NCBI RefSeq assembly: GCF_002563925.1
Contig: NZ_PDJD01000001.1
Coordinates: 812,973-876,972 of the forward strand
DNA length: 64,000 nt
Reading direction: 5' to 3'
Source of the DNA: Serinibacter salmoneus
GTDB lineage: Bacteria; Actinomycetota; Actinomycetes; Actinomycetales; Beutenbergiaceae
Part shown: piece by piece, positions 17,672-27,018 of the stretch
How positions within the stretch are numbered: position 1 is the stretch's first letter
Layout of the letters: each line of letters opens with the position of its first letter
Position numbers and translations under genes: made by a program
The notes under the pieces: generated by a model
The model's database searches: none
What the model was told of the DNA's origin: nothing
What the model saw: the letters and a program-made list of their open reading frames with translations, nothing else

Positions 17672-18103
17672 GTGCCAGGCTCCCCGCAACACGGCGATCG
17701 CGCCGATCACCGCTCACAGTACCCGCTCCCGGGGGGTGCCCGGCGCCCCGTGACCGTCTGGGTGGTGGTCGCGTTGCTGGGCCTGGAGGCGCTCACCCTG
17801 GTGGTCCTCGGGGTCTCCGCACTCCTGGCCGCCGGCGGCGACGGGCAGGTGGGCGGCTCAGTGGTCGTGGCCGTCTTCCTCCTCGTGCTCGCCCTCATCC
17901 TGGGCGCCCTCGCCCTGTCGTTGTGGCGCCTGCGGCGATGGGCCCGGGGGGCGTGCGTGGCCTGGTCCATCCTGGTGGTCCTGGTGGGTGGCTCGCAGTT
18001 CGGCGTCAATCCGCTCGTGGCCACGCTGATCGTGCTCGCCGGGGCGGCCGGGGTTTTCGCGGCGAGCGCCCGACCGACCCGTGAGGCGCTCGGGATCGAC
18101 TGA
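17672..18103 (+). CDS. Small four-span membrane protein
   Basis: This 143-residue protein has a short polar N-terminus and four hydrophobic segments (about residues 27-50, 63-85, 93-107 and 112-130). No catalytic motif was recognised. It starts at GTG 17672, six bases after TAAGGT (17660-17665), so it is probably leaderless. Function unknown. Confidence 0.75.
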   Translation: MPGSPQHGDRADHRSQYPLPGGARRPVTVWVVVALLGLEALTLVVLGVSALLAAGGDGQVGGSVVVAVFLLVLALILGALALSLWRLRRWARGACVAWSILVVLVGGSQFGVNPLVATLIVLAGAAGVFAASARPTREALGID

Positions 18104-18135
18104 GCAGGCCGTGGGGCGCACCAACGCCGGTGGCC

Positions 18136-19347
18136 TCAGCCGGTGAGCCGGCCCAGCCGCTCGATTCCCTCGGCCAACACGTCCTCCCGCTTGACGAACG
18201 TGAACCGCAGCCACGAGCCGAGCGCATCGGCGGTGTCCGAGCCGGGCACGCAGAACGCCGAGATCGGCACCCCGGCCACCCCCGCCAGGCGGGGCAACGC
18301 GCGGGCCAGGGCGGCGCCGTCGGGCAGTTGCGGGGTCAGGAACGGTGAGGCGTCCGCGCACACGAAGTAGGTTCCCTCGGGCACCACGGCGCCGAACCCC
18401 ACCTCCCGCAGGCCCGCCACGAGCAGGTCCCGACGGCGCTGCAGCCCCTCGCGCAGCGCGCTGACGTCGGCCCGTCCCTCGGTCAGCGCCCGCGCGATCG
18501 CGATCTGGAACGGCGCCCCGGAGGTGTAGGTGAGGAACTGCTTGACGGTGCTCACCGCGGTGATCAGGTGCGCGGGTCCGGTGACCCAGCCCACCTTCCA
18601 CCCGGTGAGGGAGAAGGTCTTGCCCGAGGAGGAGATCGTCAGGGTCCGTTCGCCCATCCCGGGCAGCGCCGCCATCGGCAGGTGCGCCGCGCCGTCGTAG
18701 GTGAGGTGTTCGTAGACCTCATCGGTGATGACCACCGCATCCACCCGCCTGGCCTGCTCGGCGATGGCCTCCAGCTCAGGGCGCCGCAGGACGGTGCCGG
18801 TGGGGTTGTGGGGCGTGTTCACCAGGATCAGGCGGGTGCGGTCGGTCACGGCCCCGCGCAGCGCCTCGGTGTCGAGCCGGAAGCCCTCCGCGGTGGGGAT
18901 CAGCGGCACCGTGGTGTGCGTGGCGCCCGCCATCGCGATGCTCGCGGCGTAGGAGTCGTAGTACGGCTCGATCGTGAGGACCTCTTCACCCGGGCCGGCG
19001 AGCGCGAGGATGCTCGCGGCGATCGCCTCGGTGGCGCCCGTGGTGGCCAGCACCTGGGTGTCGGGGTCCACCGCGATGCCGTAGTGCTCGCGCTGGTGCG
19101 CGGCGATCGCCTCGCGCAGCGGCGGCAGGCCCGCGCCCGGGGCGTACTGGTTCACGCCGTCGCGGATCGCCTGCACGGCCGCCTCACGGATCCACTCCGG
19201 ACCGTCGACGTCGGGAAAGCCCTGGCCGAGGTTGACCGCGCCCTCGCGCTGGGCGAGGGCCGTCATCTCGGCGAAGATCGTGGGCCGGGGGGCGCCGCCG
19301 GGCTCGGCGAGGCCGGCGGCGCGGGCCACGTGTGTCCATCTGGTCAT
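18136..19347 (-). CDS. Class I/II PLP-dependent aminotransferase (DapC/KAT-like)
   Basis: This 403-residue fold-type I aminotransferase contains GAVNLGQGFPDVDGPEW, YAPGAGLPPLREAIA, TGATEAIAASILAL, NTPHNPTGTVL (Asn contacting PLP), ITDEVYEHLTYDG and SSSGKTFSLTGWKVGWV with the Schiff-base Lys near residue 240. The pattern is close to N-succinyldiaminopimelate aminotransferase DapC and kynurenine/glutamine transaminases of actinobacteria. Lysine biosynthesis or methionine salvage are both possible, and the neighbours do not decide. Confidence 0.88.
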   Translation of the reverse strand: MTRWTHVARAAGLAEPGGAPRPTIFAEMTALAQREGAVNLGQGFPDVDGPEWIREAAVQAIRDGVNQYAPGAGLPPLREAIAAHQREHYGIAVDPDTQVLATTGATEAIAASILALAGPGEEVLTIEPYYDSYAASIAMAGATHTTVPLIPTAEGFRLDTEALRGAVTDRTRLILVNTPHNPTGTVLRRPELEAIAEQARRVDAVVITDEVYEHLTYDGAAHLPMAALPGMGERTLTISSSGKTFSLTGWKVGWVTGPAHLITAVSTVKQFLTYTSGAPFQIAIARALTEGRADVSALREGLQRRRDLLVAGLREVGFGAVVPEGTYFVCADASPFLTPQLPDGAALARALPRLAGVAGVPISAFCVPGSDTADALGSWLRFTFVKREDVLAEGIERLGRLTG

Positions 19348-19394
19348 CGCGGGTCAGCGTAACCAGGTCGCGCCCGGCCCGGCGGGGCTGTCCG

Positions 19395-19832
19395 TCAGTC
19401 GAGGACGCCCACCGCGTAGGCGGTCTCGGTGCCCTCCGGCACGGCGAGGGCCACCTGCACCTGGCGGGTCTCGCCGGACTCGGCCATGGTGATCGTGACG
19501 GTGTGCCCGGTGCAGGGGAGCTCCTTGGCGGTGGACTCCTGTTCGTTCACGAACAGGGTCACGGCGCCGTACCCGGCGCCGTCGGGGGTGAGGCACGCGG
19601 CCTCGATCGACAGGCGCTCCCCGGCCTCCAGGAGGCCGGGCTCGCCGCCCGTGGTGGCGCCGCCGGTGATCTCCACCCGCACGAGGTCGGCCTCGCTCGC
19701 CTCGGGGATCACCACGGCGGTGGTCTCCTTCGCCTCGGGGGTGGCGACCTCGCTGGGCTCGCTGGTGCAGGCCGCGAGGGCGACCAGGGCGGGGACGGCG
19801 AGGGCGGCGGACAGCAGGCGAGAGGCCGACAC
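19395..19832 (-). CDS. Predicted lipoprotein of unknown function
   Basis: This 145-residue protein has a signal sequence ending in the lipobox LVALAAC, so Cys21 should be lipid-anchored. A Glu/Thr-rich linker follows, then a beta-rich domain with two further cysteines (EAACLTPDG, ELPCTGHTV) that could form a disulfide. No named domain is recognised. Confidence 0.75.
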   Translation of the reverse strand: MSASRLLSAALAVPALVALAACTSEPSEVATPEAKETTAVVIPEASEADLVRVEITGGATTGGEPGLLEAGERLSIEAACLTPDGAGYGAVTLFVNEQESTAKELPCTGHTVTITMAESGETRQVQVALAVPEGTETAYAVGVLD

Positions 19833-19979
19833 AGTGAACTCCTTCGGGCGCGGGGACGGGCAGAATCCTAGGTCACCCGCCCGGGTGATCTCTCGCCGCG
19901 AGGTCCCGCGATCTGGTGCCGTGATCTCCCGCCGTGATCTGGTGCCGTGGTCTCGCGGCGTGGTTCGGTGACCCTTCGC

Positions 19980-20699
19980 CTACGGAGCGCCCGGGGCGAC
20001 CAGGCCGGTCTCGTAGGCGAGGACCACGAGCTGCACCCGGTCGCGCACCTCGAGCTTGGCCAGCAGGCGGCCCACATGCGTCTTCACGGTGGCCTCCGCC
20101 ACGAACAACTCCGCGGCGATCTCGCCGTTCGAGCGGCCGCGTGCGATGAGTTGCAGCACCTCCAGCTCCCGTGCCGTCAGGGAGGCGACGGCGTCCGGCA
20201 CCCCCGTCGACCCGGTCGGCCCGCTCGGCTCGGTCAACTCGGTGGCCGGGGTCGTGGTCGCCACGTGCTCGATGAGGCGGCGCGTGGCGGAGGGGGCGAT
20301 CACGCCGTCGCCCGCGTGCACGGTGCGGATCGCGGCCAGCATGTCCTCCGGCGGGGTGTCCTTGAGCAGGAAGCCGCTCGCGCCGGCGCGGATCGCGGCC
20401 AGCACGTACTCGTCCAGGTCGAAGGTGGTGAGCATGACGATGCGCGGCGCGCCGGGACCGGCGGCATCGATGAGCGCGCGGGTGGCGGCGATCCCGTCCA
20501 TCTGGGGCATGCGCACGTCCATCAGCACCACGTCCACCTGATAGGAGGGGATGAGGCGGGCCGCCTGCGCGCCGTCACCCGCCTCCAGCACCACCTCCAT
20601 GTCCGGTTGCGAGCCGATCACCAGCGCGAAGCCGGCCCGGACGAGCTGCTGATCGTCCACGAGGGCCACACGGATCGGGGCGCCGGGGGTCTCGGTCAC
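19980..20699 (-). CDS. NarL/LuxR-family response regulator
   Basis: This 239-residue regulator has a receiver domain (VALVDDQQLVRAG, phospho-acceptor Asp in VDVVLMDVRMPQMDG near residue 56, conserved Thr in MLTTFDLDEY and Lys in GFLLKD). After a Thr/Pro linker comes a C-terminal LuxR helix-turn-helix (LTARELEVLQLIARGRSNGEIAAELFVAEATVKTHV). The GTG start overlaps the kinase stop as GTGA, so kinase and regulator are co-translated. Target genes are not evident; the large lipoprotein upstream is a possibility. Confidence 0.92.
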   Translation of the reverse strand: MTETPGAPIRVALVDDQQLVRAGFALVIGSQPDMEVVLEAGDGAQAARLIPSYQVDVVLMDVRMPQMDGIAATRALIDAAGPGAPRIVMLTTFDLDEYVLAAIRAGASGFLLKDTPPEDMLAAIRTVHAGDGVIAPSATRRLIEHVATTTPATELTEPSGPTGSTGVPDAVASLTARELEVLQLIARGRSNGEIAAELFVAEATVKTHVGRLLAKLEVRDRVQLVVLAYETGLVAPGAP

Positions 20700-22168
20700 G
20701 GGGTGCTCCTGGGGGTCGTTCCTGGTTCGGTCATCACGGGTGTGGCGGGTGTGGCTCGGTTTATCAGCGGTGCGCCGTGCAGCGGGAAACTCGCCTGGAC
20801 CCGGAAGCCCCCGCCGGGCCGGGCGCCGGTCCACACCTCGCCGCCGAAGAGCGCGACCCGCTCCCGCATGCCCACGAGGCCGTGTCCCGGTGAGCCGATG
20901 GGATCCGTGTCGGTGTCCGCATCGCCGCCGGTGGTGGTCGGCGCCCCCGTCGTGCCGGGTGTGCCCGGCGTCGGTGCGGCGACCCCGACCCCGTCGTCGT
21001 CCACCCGCACCACCAGGGCGCTCGGGTACCAGGCGAGGTCCAGTCGCGCCCGGGCGCCCGGGCCGGCGTGCTTGAGGACGTTGGTCAGCGACTCCTGGCA
21101 GACCCGGTAGGCGGCCAGGCCCAGCGCGTCGGGCAGGCGCCGCTCCTGGCCGGTGATGACGAGGTCGACTCGGCGCCCGGTCGCCCGCACCGACTCCACG
21201 AGGGCGGTGATCTCCTCGCCGGTCGGCTGCGGTGCCAGCGGCGGCTGCGCCGGTGCGGGTCCGTCCGCGCCCGGGGAGGCCTCGCTGGAGGTGCGCAGCA
21301 CCCCCAGGATGCGGCGCATGTCCGCCAGGGCCTCCCGGCCGGTCTCGGCGATCGTCCCCAGCGCGGCCTCGGCCGCCTGCGGGCTGGTGCGCGCCGCGTA
21401 GCGCCCGCCGTCGGCCTGCGCGATCACGATGGACAGGGAGTGCGCCACGACGTCGTGCATCTCCCGGGCGATCCGGGCACGTTCGGCGGCGGCTGCGATC
21501 TGCGCCTGCTGATCGCGTTCGCGTTCCAGTCGACGGGCCCGCTCGGCGAGCGACTCCCACCGCTGCCGGGTGCTGCGCCGCAGCAGCCCGAGCGCCCACG
21601 CGAACAGCGCCGGCGTCGCCGTGCCGACGGCCACGAACACGCCACTGACGGGGTCCCAGGACTCGCGGGCGAACAGCCCGATCTCGGGGGCGGCGAGGAT
21701 CAGGGACCCCAGCAGGGCCGCGGCGAGGCTGACGCGGCGCGCCCACAGCGGCGCGTGGACGGTGGTGGAGTAGACCGAGAGGTAGATGAGCAGATCCGCC
21801 GGGGTCAACGGCACACCGAGCACCACGTGCGCCAGGGCGATCGCGTTCACGGCCACCGCGCTCGCGATCGGCCACCGGTGGCGCACCGAGATCGCCGCCG
21901 GCAGCCCCACGCCGGCGAGCAGGAAGCCCAGGCTCTGCGCGACGGTCTGCGGCGAGGGCGGGAGGATCGTCGGGAGACCGAGCACCACGAACGCGGCCAC
22001 ACCCGTCCACAGGTCCAGCATGGTCGAGTGGCGCGAGACCCACGAGTCCCACTGCACCCCCGGCGTCGTGGCCGACTCCGCCTCGGGCACCGGCGGCGCC
22101 ATGGGGATTCCGGGGGGCACGGACCCCGGAGCGGGCGTGCCCGCGGGGTCTGCGGGTGGGGCGGTCAT
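20696..22168 (-). CDS. NarL-type sensor histidine kinase
   Basis: This 490-residue membrane kinase has a Pro-rich N-terminus, five to six spans (about residues 48-190), a HisKA_3 helix with phospho-acceptor His near 236 (ERARIAREMHDVVAHSLSIVIAQADGG) and a HATPase domain with the N box CQESLTNVLKHAG and GHGLVGMRERVALFGG. The DesK/LiaS-like layout often senses membrane or envelope stress. TACCCT 6 nt before the ATG suggests a leaderless transcript. Its 3' end overlaps the response regulator gene. Confidence 0.92.
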   Translation of the reverse strand: MTAPPADPAGTPAPGSVPPGIPMAPPVPEAESATTPGVQWDSWVSRHSTMLDLWTGVAAFVVLGLPTILPPSPQTVAQSLGFLLAGVGLPAAISVRHRWPIASAVAVNAIALAHVVLGVPLTPADLLIYLSVYSTTVHAPLWARRVSLAAALLGSLILAAPEIGLFARESWDPVSGVFVAVGTATPALFAWALGLLRRSTRQRWESLAERARRLERERDQQAQIAAAAERARIAREMHDVVAHSLSIVIAQADGGRYAARTSPQAAEAALGTIAETGREALADMRRILGVLRTSSEASPGADGPAPAQPPLAPQPTGEEITALVESVRATGRRVDLVITGQERRLPDALGLAAYRVCQESLTNVLKHAGPGARARLDLAWYPSALVVRVDDDGVGVAAPTPGTPGTTGAPTTTGGDADTDTDPIGSPGHGLVGMRERVALFGGEVWTGARPGGGFRVQASFPLHGAPLINRATPATPVMTEPGTTPRSTP

Positions 22169-22250
22169 GCTGCGAGGGTAGAGGCGCGGGCCCGCCGCGG
22201 CCTCCACCCCAGGTCGCGTCCGCACCGCCGGCCTCCGACCACGGACTGAC

Positions 22251-22345
22251 CGCGAGGCGGTTCTGCAGCCACCGCGAGGTGGTTCTGCAGGCACCGCGAG
22301 GTGGTTCTGCATGCACCCCGAGGTGGTTCTGCAGGCGCCACGAGA
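22251..22345. repeat. 22-bp tandem repeat array C
   Basis: Four 22-bp units at 22251-22272, 22273-22294, 22295-22316 and 22317-22338, then a truncated fifth, lie between the kinase start and the stop of the large lipoprotein gene. They share the family pattern CGCGAGGTGG then TTCTGCAGGCAC, with single-base variants including CTGCAT. Confidence 0.95.
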
Positions 22346-22356
22346 AGGTAGCGCCG

Positions 22357-25300
22357 CTACTCGCTCCAGTAGTGGTCGGTCAGGCAGCGATCCGCGAGGT
22401 GGTCCACCCGCCAGTCCGGCCAGCCGCGCTGGTTGCGCAGGCCGTGACACTCCATGGCGATCGGCGTCTCGCCCAGGTAGAACGCGCGCTTGTCGTACCC
22501 GAAGCCGCAATCCGGCGCCCAGGTCGTCTCGCACCCGCTCGTCGTCGCGGTGAACAGTTTGTCCGTCACCGCGCGCGGCACGCCCCAGCCCCAGGTCGAG
22601 GCACGGCCTGCGACCAACTCCTGCTCGTTCCACGCGAGGTAGACCTTCACGTTGCCCGGCGTGATCACCGCATCCGGATACGGATTGGTGTCGTTCGTGC
22701 ACGCGGGGGGAGCAAACCAGCCCGCGACGACGCAGCTCCATGTCACCGAGACGGCCGGGAGGATCGTGGCGTACACGTACTGGTCCGCCTCGCGCTGCAG
22801 CGTGCTGCGATAGACCGTCGCCTGCGTCCCGGGCATGGTCCAGTAGCCCGACCCGATCACCCGACTCGTCGCGAACATCAGGGCGTAGTCGCTGTTGGCG
22901 TGGGCCACACGGGCGTCGTGCACGGCGGCGCCGTCGTTCATCACCGTGGCGAGCTTCTTGGCGACCTCTGCGGCCGCCGCGGTGTAGGTGGTCCCGTCCA
23001 CGTCCCGCTCCAGGAACCCGAGCACGGCGCTGGAGGCCGAGCCCATGCCGTCGAGGGTGGCGGCCCGGTCCATGCCGCTCACCGTCTCCTCGAGCGCCTG
23101 GACCTCGGAGGCCGCCGCCTTCGCGACCTCCTCGGCCACCGCCCCCACCCCGAGGCTCGCGACCGAGGCGGACACGGAGACCACCCCGCTGATCAGGGAG
23201 ACCACGTTGTTGTGCGCCGCCGTCGTGCGGCGCTCCTGCGTCTCGAGGTTGTCGATGACGGCCTGGCCAAGTGCCGCATCGGTCGAGAAGGCCACGTGCA
23301 GCTCATCGCGCATGTGCAACTCGTAGGTCGCCACGGCGGAGGCCGCCGTGAGTTCGGAGGCGAGTGCGCTGTGGACCGACTCGAACGCGGCCTCGGACAC
23401 CCCGGGCGCCTGCGCCGGTGTCATGTTGTTCAGTCGTTCCTGGTAGGTCTTCAGGTTCGCGGTGTCGGCGTATCGGGTGCGCAGGTCGGCGGTGGCCGCG
23501 TAGGTGACGTGGCGGGAGATCGCGGCGAACGCGTCCTGCTCATCGCCGGTGAACGCAGGCGCCTGGGTGCCGGGCTGGATGAGCGCGCCACCGGCCATGC
23601 CGAGCACCCGCATCCCCGTTTCGTGCTGGGCGACCAGCAGGTCGGCACCCGAGACGGACTGCCAGGAGGTGGACAGGATCCACCCGGCGCGGGAGTACTG
23701 CGAGCCGACGCCGTCGATCCGCTGATCGGTGAGGATCTCCGTGCCGATGTCGTCGCCGGTCACGTCCAGATCCGTGCCCCACACCTCGTCGTGGTCGCGG
23801 GCGTGCACCAGCAGCGTGGAGGTGCCGTCGCCGTCCAGGTCGGCGATGTGGATCGTGTCCTGGACGTCGTCGATCCAGATCGGCCAGTGGTGACTCTGCC
23901 CATCGCTCGCGGAGGCGGGCAACTGGATGACCGTCACGTCCCGGCTGTCCGTGCCGGGGCCGTAGGAGGTCCGCGGGTCGGTGACGACCACGATCACCTC
24001 GGGTACGCCGTCCCCGGTCAGGTCCTGGGCGATCAGGTCGGTGACGTGCTCGCGCCCGATGGTGCCTGCGGGGATCGATCCGATCGGGGTCAGCAGGGAC
24101 TCCTGCCAGGCGCCGTCGTGCAGGGCGAAGCTGGTGAGCCGGTCGTAGGCGGAGGCGAGGAGCACCTGCGTGGGTCCACCGTCCGGCGAGGCGGCCACGA
24201 GCGGTCCGTGAATGCCGGAGGTGCGGGGGCTGGGCAGGTTCTCCACGTGGGCGGTGTGCCCGGCGTCCCAGGAGATCCGGTAGGAGGCGTCATCGGTCAC
24301 GATGACGTACTCCTGGGTGCCGTCGCCGTCCAGGTCCGCCACGAGCATCTGCCCGCCGTGCTGGGTGGCGGCGGTGTCCACGGCGTGCAGGGACATCGTC
24401 TCGGTGTCGGGGTCCCAGTCCATGAGCTTCACGGTGCCGGGGGCACCGGGCGTGCGGGCGGCGATCTCCTGTCGGCCGTCGCCGTCGAAATCACCCACCC
24501 GGAAGGAGCCGACTCCGTCCCACTCCTGGTAGGTGTTCCATCCCGCGGCCGTGGCGCCGTCCGGCAGGGTGGCCTCGGTGCCGCGGATGCCGAAGAACGT
24601 GTGCATCGTCCACGGGGTGAAGCGGCCGCACTCCTCGCCGAGGACTGCGCACTGGTCGGTGAGCGGCTCGTAGCCCCAGATCTGCGCCCAGCTCTCACTC
24701 ACGCCGACCATCTCGGGCCAGTCGTCGCCGTCGAGATCGACGACGGTGACCTGGCCGGCGAGACCGGGGTACATCTCGGTGAGGTCGGTGATCGGATAAC
24801 CGGTCTCTGCGGTCCAGGCCGGGAGGGAGGCGACGCCGCACTCGGGGTGGCGGGGGTCACAGTCGAAGCCGTCCGCCTGGAGCGCCGGCAGGTAGCCGGA
24901 CTCGCGCTGCTCGGCGGTGAGCAGGACGTCGTCCATTGGGTTCTCGATGCCGGTCAGCGGCACGGTCTCGGGGTCGGAGTAGTACGGGCCGAAGTCCACC
25001 ACGGGGCCGGTGGGGCTCGGCTGCGGCGCCGGGCCGGTGGGGTCCGGCTGCGGCGCGGGGGTGGTGGGGGCCGGGCCGCCCGTGCCGGCCTCGCCTGGGG
25101 TGGGCCCCGGGACGCCCGCGGCCGAGGACGACCCGTCCGCCCCGGTGGTGGGCGCGGCAGTCCCGGAGGCTGGGGTGGTCCCGGAGGCTGGGGTGGGGTG
25201 CGGAGTCATGACGCCGAGGTGCTCCAGGAGGGCGACGGCGATCGCCTCGGCGGCCGGGGATCCGTCGCCCGCGTAGGGCTCCCCGGTGGTGACCACGAGG

Positions 25301-26157
25301 GTCAGGTCGGCAGCGTCGTCGTACCCGAAGAAGACGCCCGAGTCCGCGGCGGTGCCGGGGTGGCCGATCAGGTTCCCGTAGCGCGCGAGGGCCAGCCCGT
25401 ATCCGGTGCCGTGGAAGGTGTCGGAGGCGGGGGAGTCCTGCAGGCTGGCGATGCGGGTGGTCTGGGTGCCCGAGGGCAGGAGATCGCCGACGGCGAGGGC
25501 CCGGGCCAGGACGCCGAGGTCTGCCACGGAACTGCTCACCTGCGCGCCGGCCCAGTGGGTGTCGGCGAGGGCGAGGGGGGTGGCGATGCCCTCGGCTACC
25601 TGGTCGGTGAGGTCCGGCTCGGAGGTCCGCGCGATCTCGGTGAGCAGGTCGGCGCCGGCGGCGTCCAGCGCGAACGGGCGGCCCGCGGCGGCGCCGAGGC
25701 CCGACCGCATCCGCAGGGCCTCGCGTAGGCTCGCGGTCACGCCGGAGCCCGGGAGGTGATCGGTGACGGGCGACTCCAGCGGGAAGGAGCCGGGATCGGC
25801 GAGCAGGAGGGTGCCGGTGAGCGCGGCCGTGGCGGTGCCGAGGCCGACCTGGGTGATGGGGGCGGGGGCGGCATCCGCGCGCTCTCGGCTGGTGGTGCGC
25901 GCGTCCTCGCCGATCGTGAGCTGGACGTGGGCGGCGTCGATCCCGTGGTCAGTCATCGCCGCGGTGACGAGGTCGGCGAGGCCGTCCTGCGTGAGAGAGG
26001 CGGGGGCGACGGCGGGGGCTGCGTCTGCTGGGGATGAGTCGGCTGGGGCCGGGTCGGGGGGACCCGAGGGCGCGGCGGCCTGCGGCGCGGTGGTGCAGCC
26101 GGCGATGGCCAGGACGGCGGCGCTCAGGGCGCCGAGGAGCGGTCCACGTCGTCGCAT
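22357..26157 (-). CDS. Giant lipoprotein: degenerate beta-lactamase-like domain, FG-GAP repeats, helical C-terminal domain
   Basis: This 1266-residue exported lipoprotein has lipobox LAIAGC (Cys near residue 21). Residues 50-310 resemble a serine beta-lactamase/PBP4* fold (SPVTDHLPG, LREALRMRSGL, GYGLALARYG, GHPGTAADSGVFFGYDD), but the SxxK position reads GTATAALTG, so catalysis is doubtful. A Pro/Thr linker spans about 319-382. Residues 470-790 carry five FG-GAP/VCBS calcium loops (DLDGDDWPE, DFDGDGRQE, DLDGDGTQE, DLTGDGVPE, DLDGDGTST). The remaining part is helical with an Ala/Gly/Val segment near 985-1010 and paired cysteines at the end. The ATG at 26157 precedes a normal signal peptide. 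No single known protein with this architecture is recognised. Confidence 0.8.
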   Translation of the reverse strand: MRRRGPLLGALSAAVLAIAGCTTAPQAAAPSGPPDPAPADSSPADAAPAVAPASLTQDGLADLVTAAMTDHGIDAAHVQLTIGEDARTTSRERADAAPAPITQVGLGTATAALTGTLLLADPGSFPLESPVTDHLPGSGVTASLREALRMRSGLGAAAGRPFALDAAGADLLTEIARTSEPDLTDQVAEGIATPLALADTHWAGAQVSSSVADLGVLARALAVGDLLPSGTQTTRIASLQDSPASDTFHGTGYGLALARYGNLIGHPGTAADSGVFFGYDDAADLTLVVTTGEPYAGDGSPAAEAIAVALLEHLGVMTPHPTPASGTTPASGTAAPTTGADGSSSAAGVPGPTPGEAGTGGPAPTTPAPQPDPTGPAPQPSPTGPVVDFGPYYSDPETVPLTGIENPMDDVLLTAEQRESGYLPALQADGFDCDPRHPECGVASLPAWTAETGYPITDLTEMYPGLAGQVTVVDLDGDDWPEMVGVSESWAQIWGYEPLTDQCAVLGEECGRFTPWTMHTFFGIRGTEATLPDGATAAGWNTYQEWDGVGSFRVGDFDGDGRQEIAARTPGAPGTVKLMDWDPDTETMSLHAVDTAATQHGGQMLVADLDGDGTQEYVIVTDDASYRISWDAGHTAHVENLPSPRTSGIHGPLVAASPDGGPTQVLLASAYDRLTSFALHDGAWQESLLTPIGSIPAGTIGREHVTDLIAQDLTGDGVPEVIVVVTDPRTSYGPGTDSRDVTVIQLPASASDGQSHHWPIWIDDVQDTIHIADLDGDGTSTLLVHARDHDEVWGTDLDVTGDDIGTEILTDQRIDGVGSQYSRAGWILSTSWQSVSGADLLVAQHETGMRVLGMAGGALIQPGTQAPAFTGDEQDAFAAISRHVTYAATADLRTRYADTANLKTYQERLNNMTPAQAPGVSEAAFESVHSALASELTAASAVATYELHMRDELHVAFSTDAALGQAVIDNLETQERRTTAAHNNVVSLISGVVSVSASVASLGVGAVAEEVAKAAASEVQALEETVSGMDRAATLDGMGSASSAVLGFLERDVDGTTYTAAAAEVAKKLATVMNDGAAVHDARVAHANSDYALMFATSRVIGSGYWTMPGTQATVYRSTLQREADQYVYATILPAVSVTWSCVVAGWFAPPACTNDTNPYPDAVITPGNVKVYLAWNEQELVAGRASTWGWGVPRAVTDKLFTATTSGCETTWAPDCGFGYDKRAFYLGETPIAMECHGLRNQRGWPDWRVDHLADRCLTDHYWSE

Positions 26158-26210
26158 GCCGATCGACGCTACGTGGCGCTCCGGTGACGTGCCACCGGAA
26201 CTCGCTTTGA

Positions 26211-26951
26211 TCAGCGGGGGCGCACCAACCCGGGGTTGTTGTGGCGCACCGAGCCGACGGCGCTGCCCACCTCGTGCCAACTCAGCTGCGGGCCGGGTGA
26301 GCGCAGGATCTCCAGGGAGGCTTCGGCGTCGCGCTCCCCGGGTGTCAGCCAGGCGTCCACCGCCTCACGGGAGAGGACCACGGGTTCGCGATCGTGGATG
26401 GCCTCCAGGCCATCGCGCGCCTGCGTGGTGATGATCGTGGTGGACAGCACCCACCGGTCGGGGTCGTCCTCGCCCTTGCTGGGGTCGCGCCACCAGGCGT
26501 ACAGGCCCGCGAAGGCGAGGGAGGGGCGGGGCGCGCCGTCCGGGCTCGTGGCGTGAATGAAGAACGGAGTCTTTGTCGGTTTGCCGCCACCCTCGGCCTG
26601 CTCGGTGCGCCACTCGAAGTAGCCGTCGGCGGGAACGAGGCACCGGCGCACGGCGAGGGACTTGCGGAATGCGGGCTTCTCGGCGACGGTCTCGATCCGC
26701 GCATTGAACAGGGGAGCGCCGCGCTTGGGGTCCTTGGTGAAGGCCGGGAGCAGGCCCCACCGCGCGAGGTGCATCTCGCGCGTGGCCGCGCGTTCGGCGG
26801 TAGCGGGGCGGTCCAGGATGATCCGGGCGGGGTCGGTCGGTGCGAGGTTCCACGACGGCTCGCGCGCCGCGGCGCGTTCGTCCACGTCCTCGACGTCGAA
26901 CTCCTCCGCCAGTTCCTGCGCCTCCCGAAAGGCCGCGTAGCGTCCGCACAT
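26211..26951 (-). CDS. SOS response-associated peptidase (SRAP/HMCES-YedK family)
   Basis: This 246-residue protein begins MCGRY, so after Met removal Cys2 can form the thiazolidine crosslink with abasic sites in single-stranded DNA. Further landmarks are SWNLAPTDPARII, ARWGLLPAFTKDPKRG, FNARIETVAEKPAFRKSL, RRCLVPADGYFEW (catalytic Glu) and IHDREPVVL (active-site His). It shields abasic sites during replication. ATG 26951 is fixed by the family's invariant MCGR, and TACGCT ends 6 nt before it. Confidence 0.93.
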   Translation of the reverse strand: MCGRYAAFREAQELAEEFDVEDVDERAAAREPSWNLAPTDPARIILDRPATAERAATREMHLARWGLLPAFTKDPKRGAPLFNARIETVAEKPAFRKSLAVRRCLVPADGYFEWRTEQAEGGGKPTKTPFFIHATSPDGAPRPSLAFAGLYAWWRDPSKGEDDPDRWVLSTTIITTQARDGLEAIHDREPVVLSREAVDAWLTPGERDAEASLEILRSPGPQLSWHEVGSAVGSVRHNNPGLVRPR

Positions 26952-27018
26952 GCGTTCAGCGTAGGACGGCCCCCGCCAGCCGCGCACGAGGGCGCGTTGT
27001 CCGCGACCTGACCCTCGG

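Noticed and set aside
19870-19975. Short GATCTGGTGCCGTG direct repeat before the response regulator stop
   Set aside because: Only two short copies about 26 bp apart, with no symmetry and no further copies noticed; not enough for a separate claim.
22156-25728. A 1190-codon open frame on the plus strand
   Set aside because: It runs antisense to the giant lipoprotein and through repeat array C, has no domain, and is explained by high GC.
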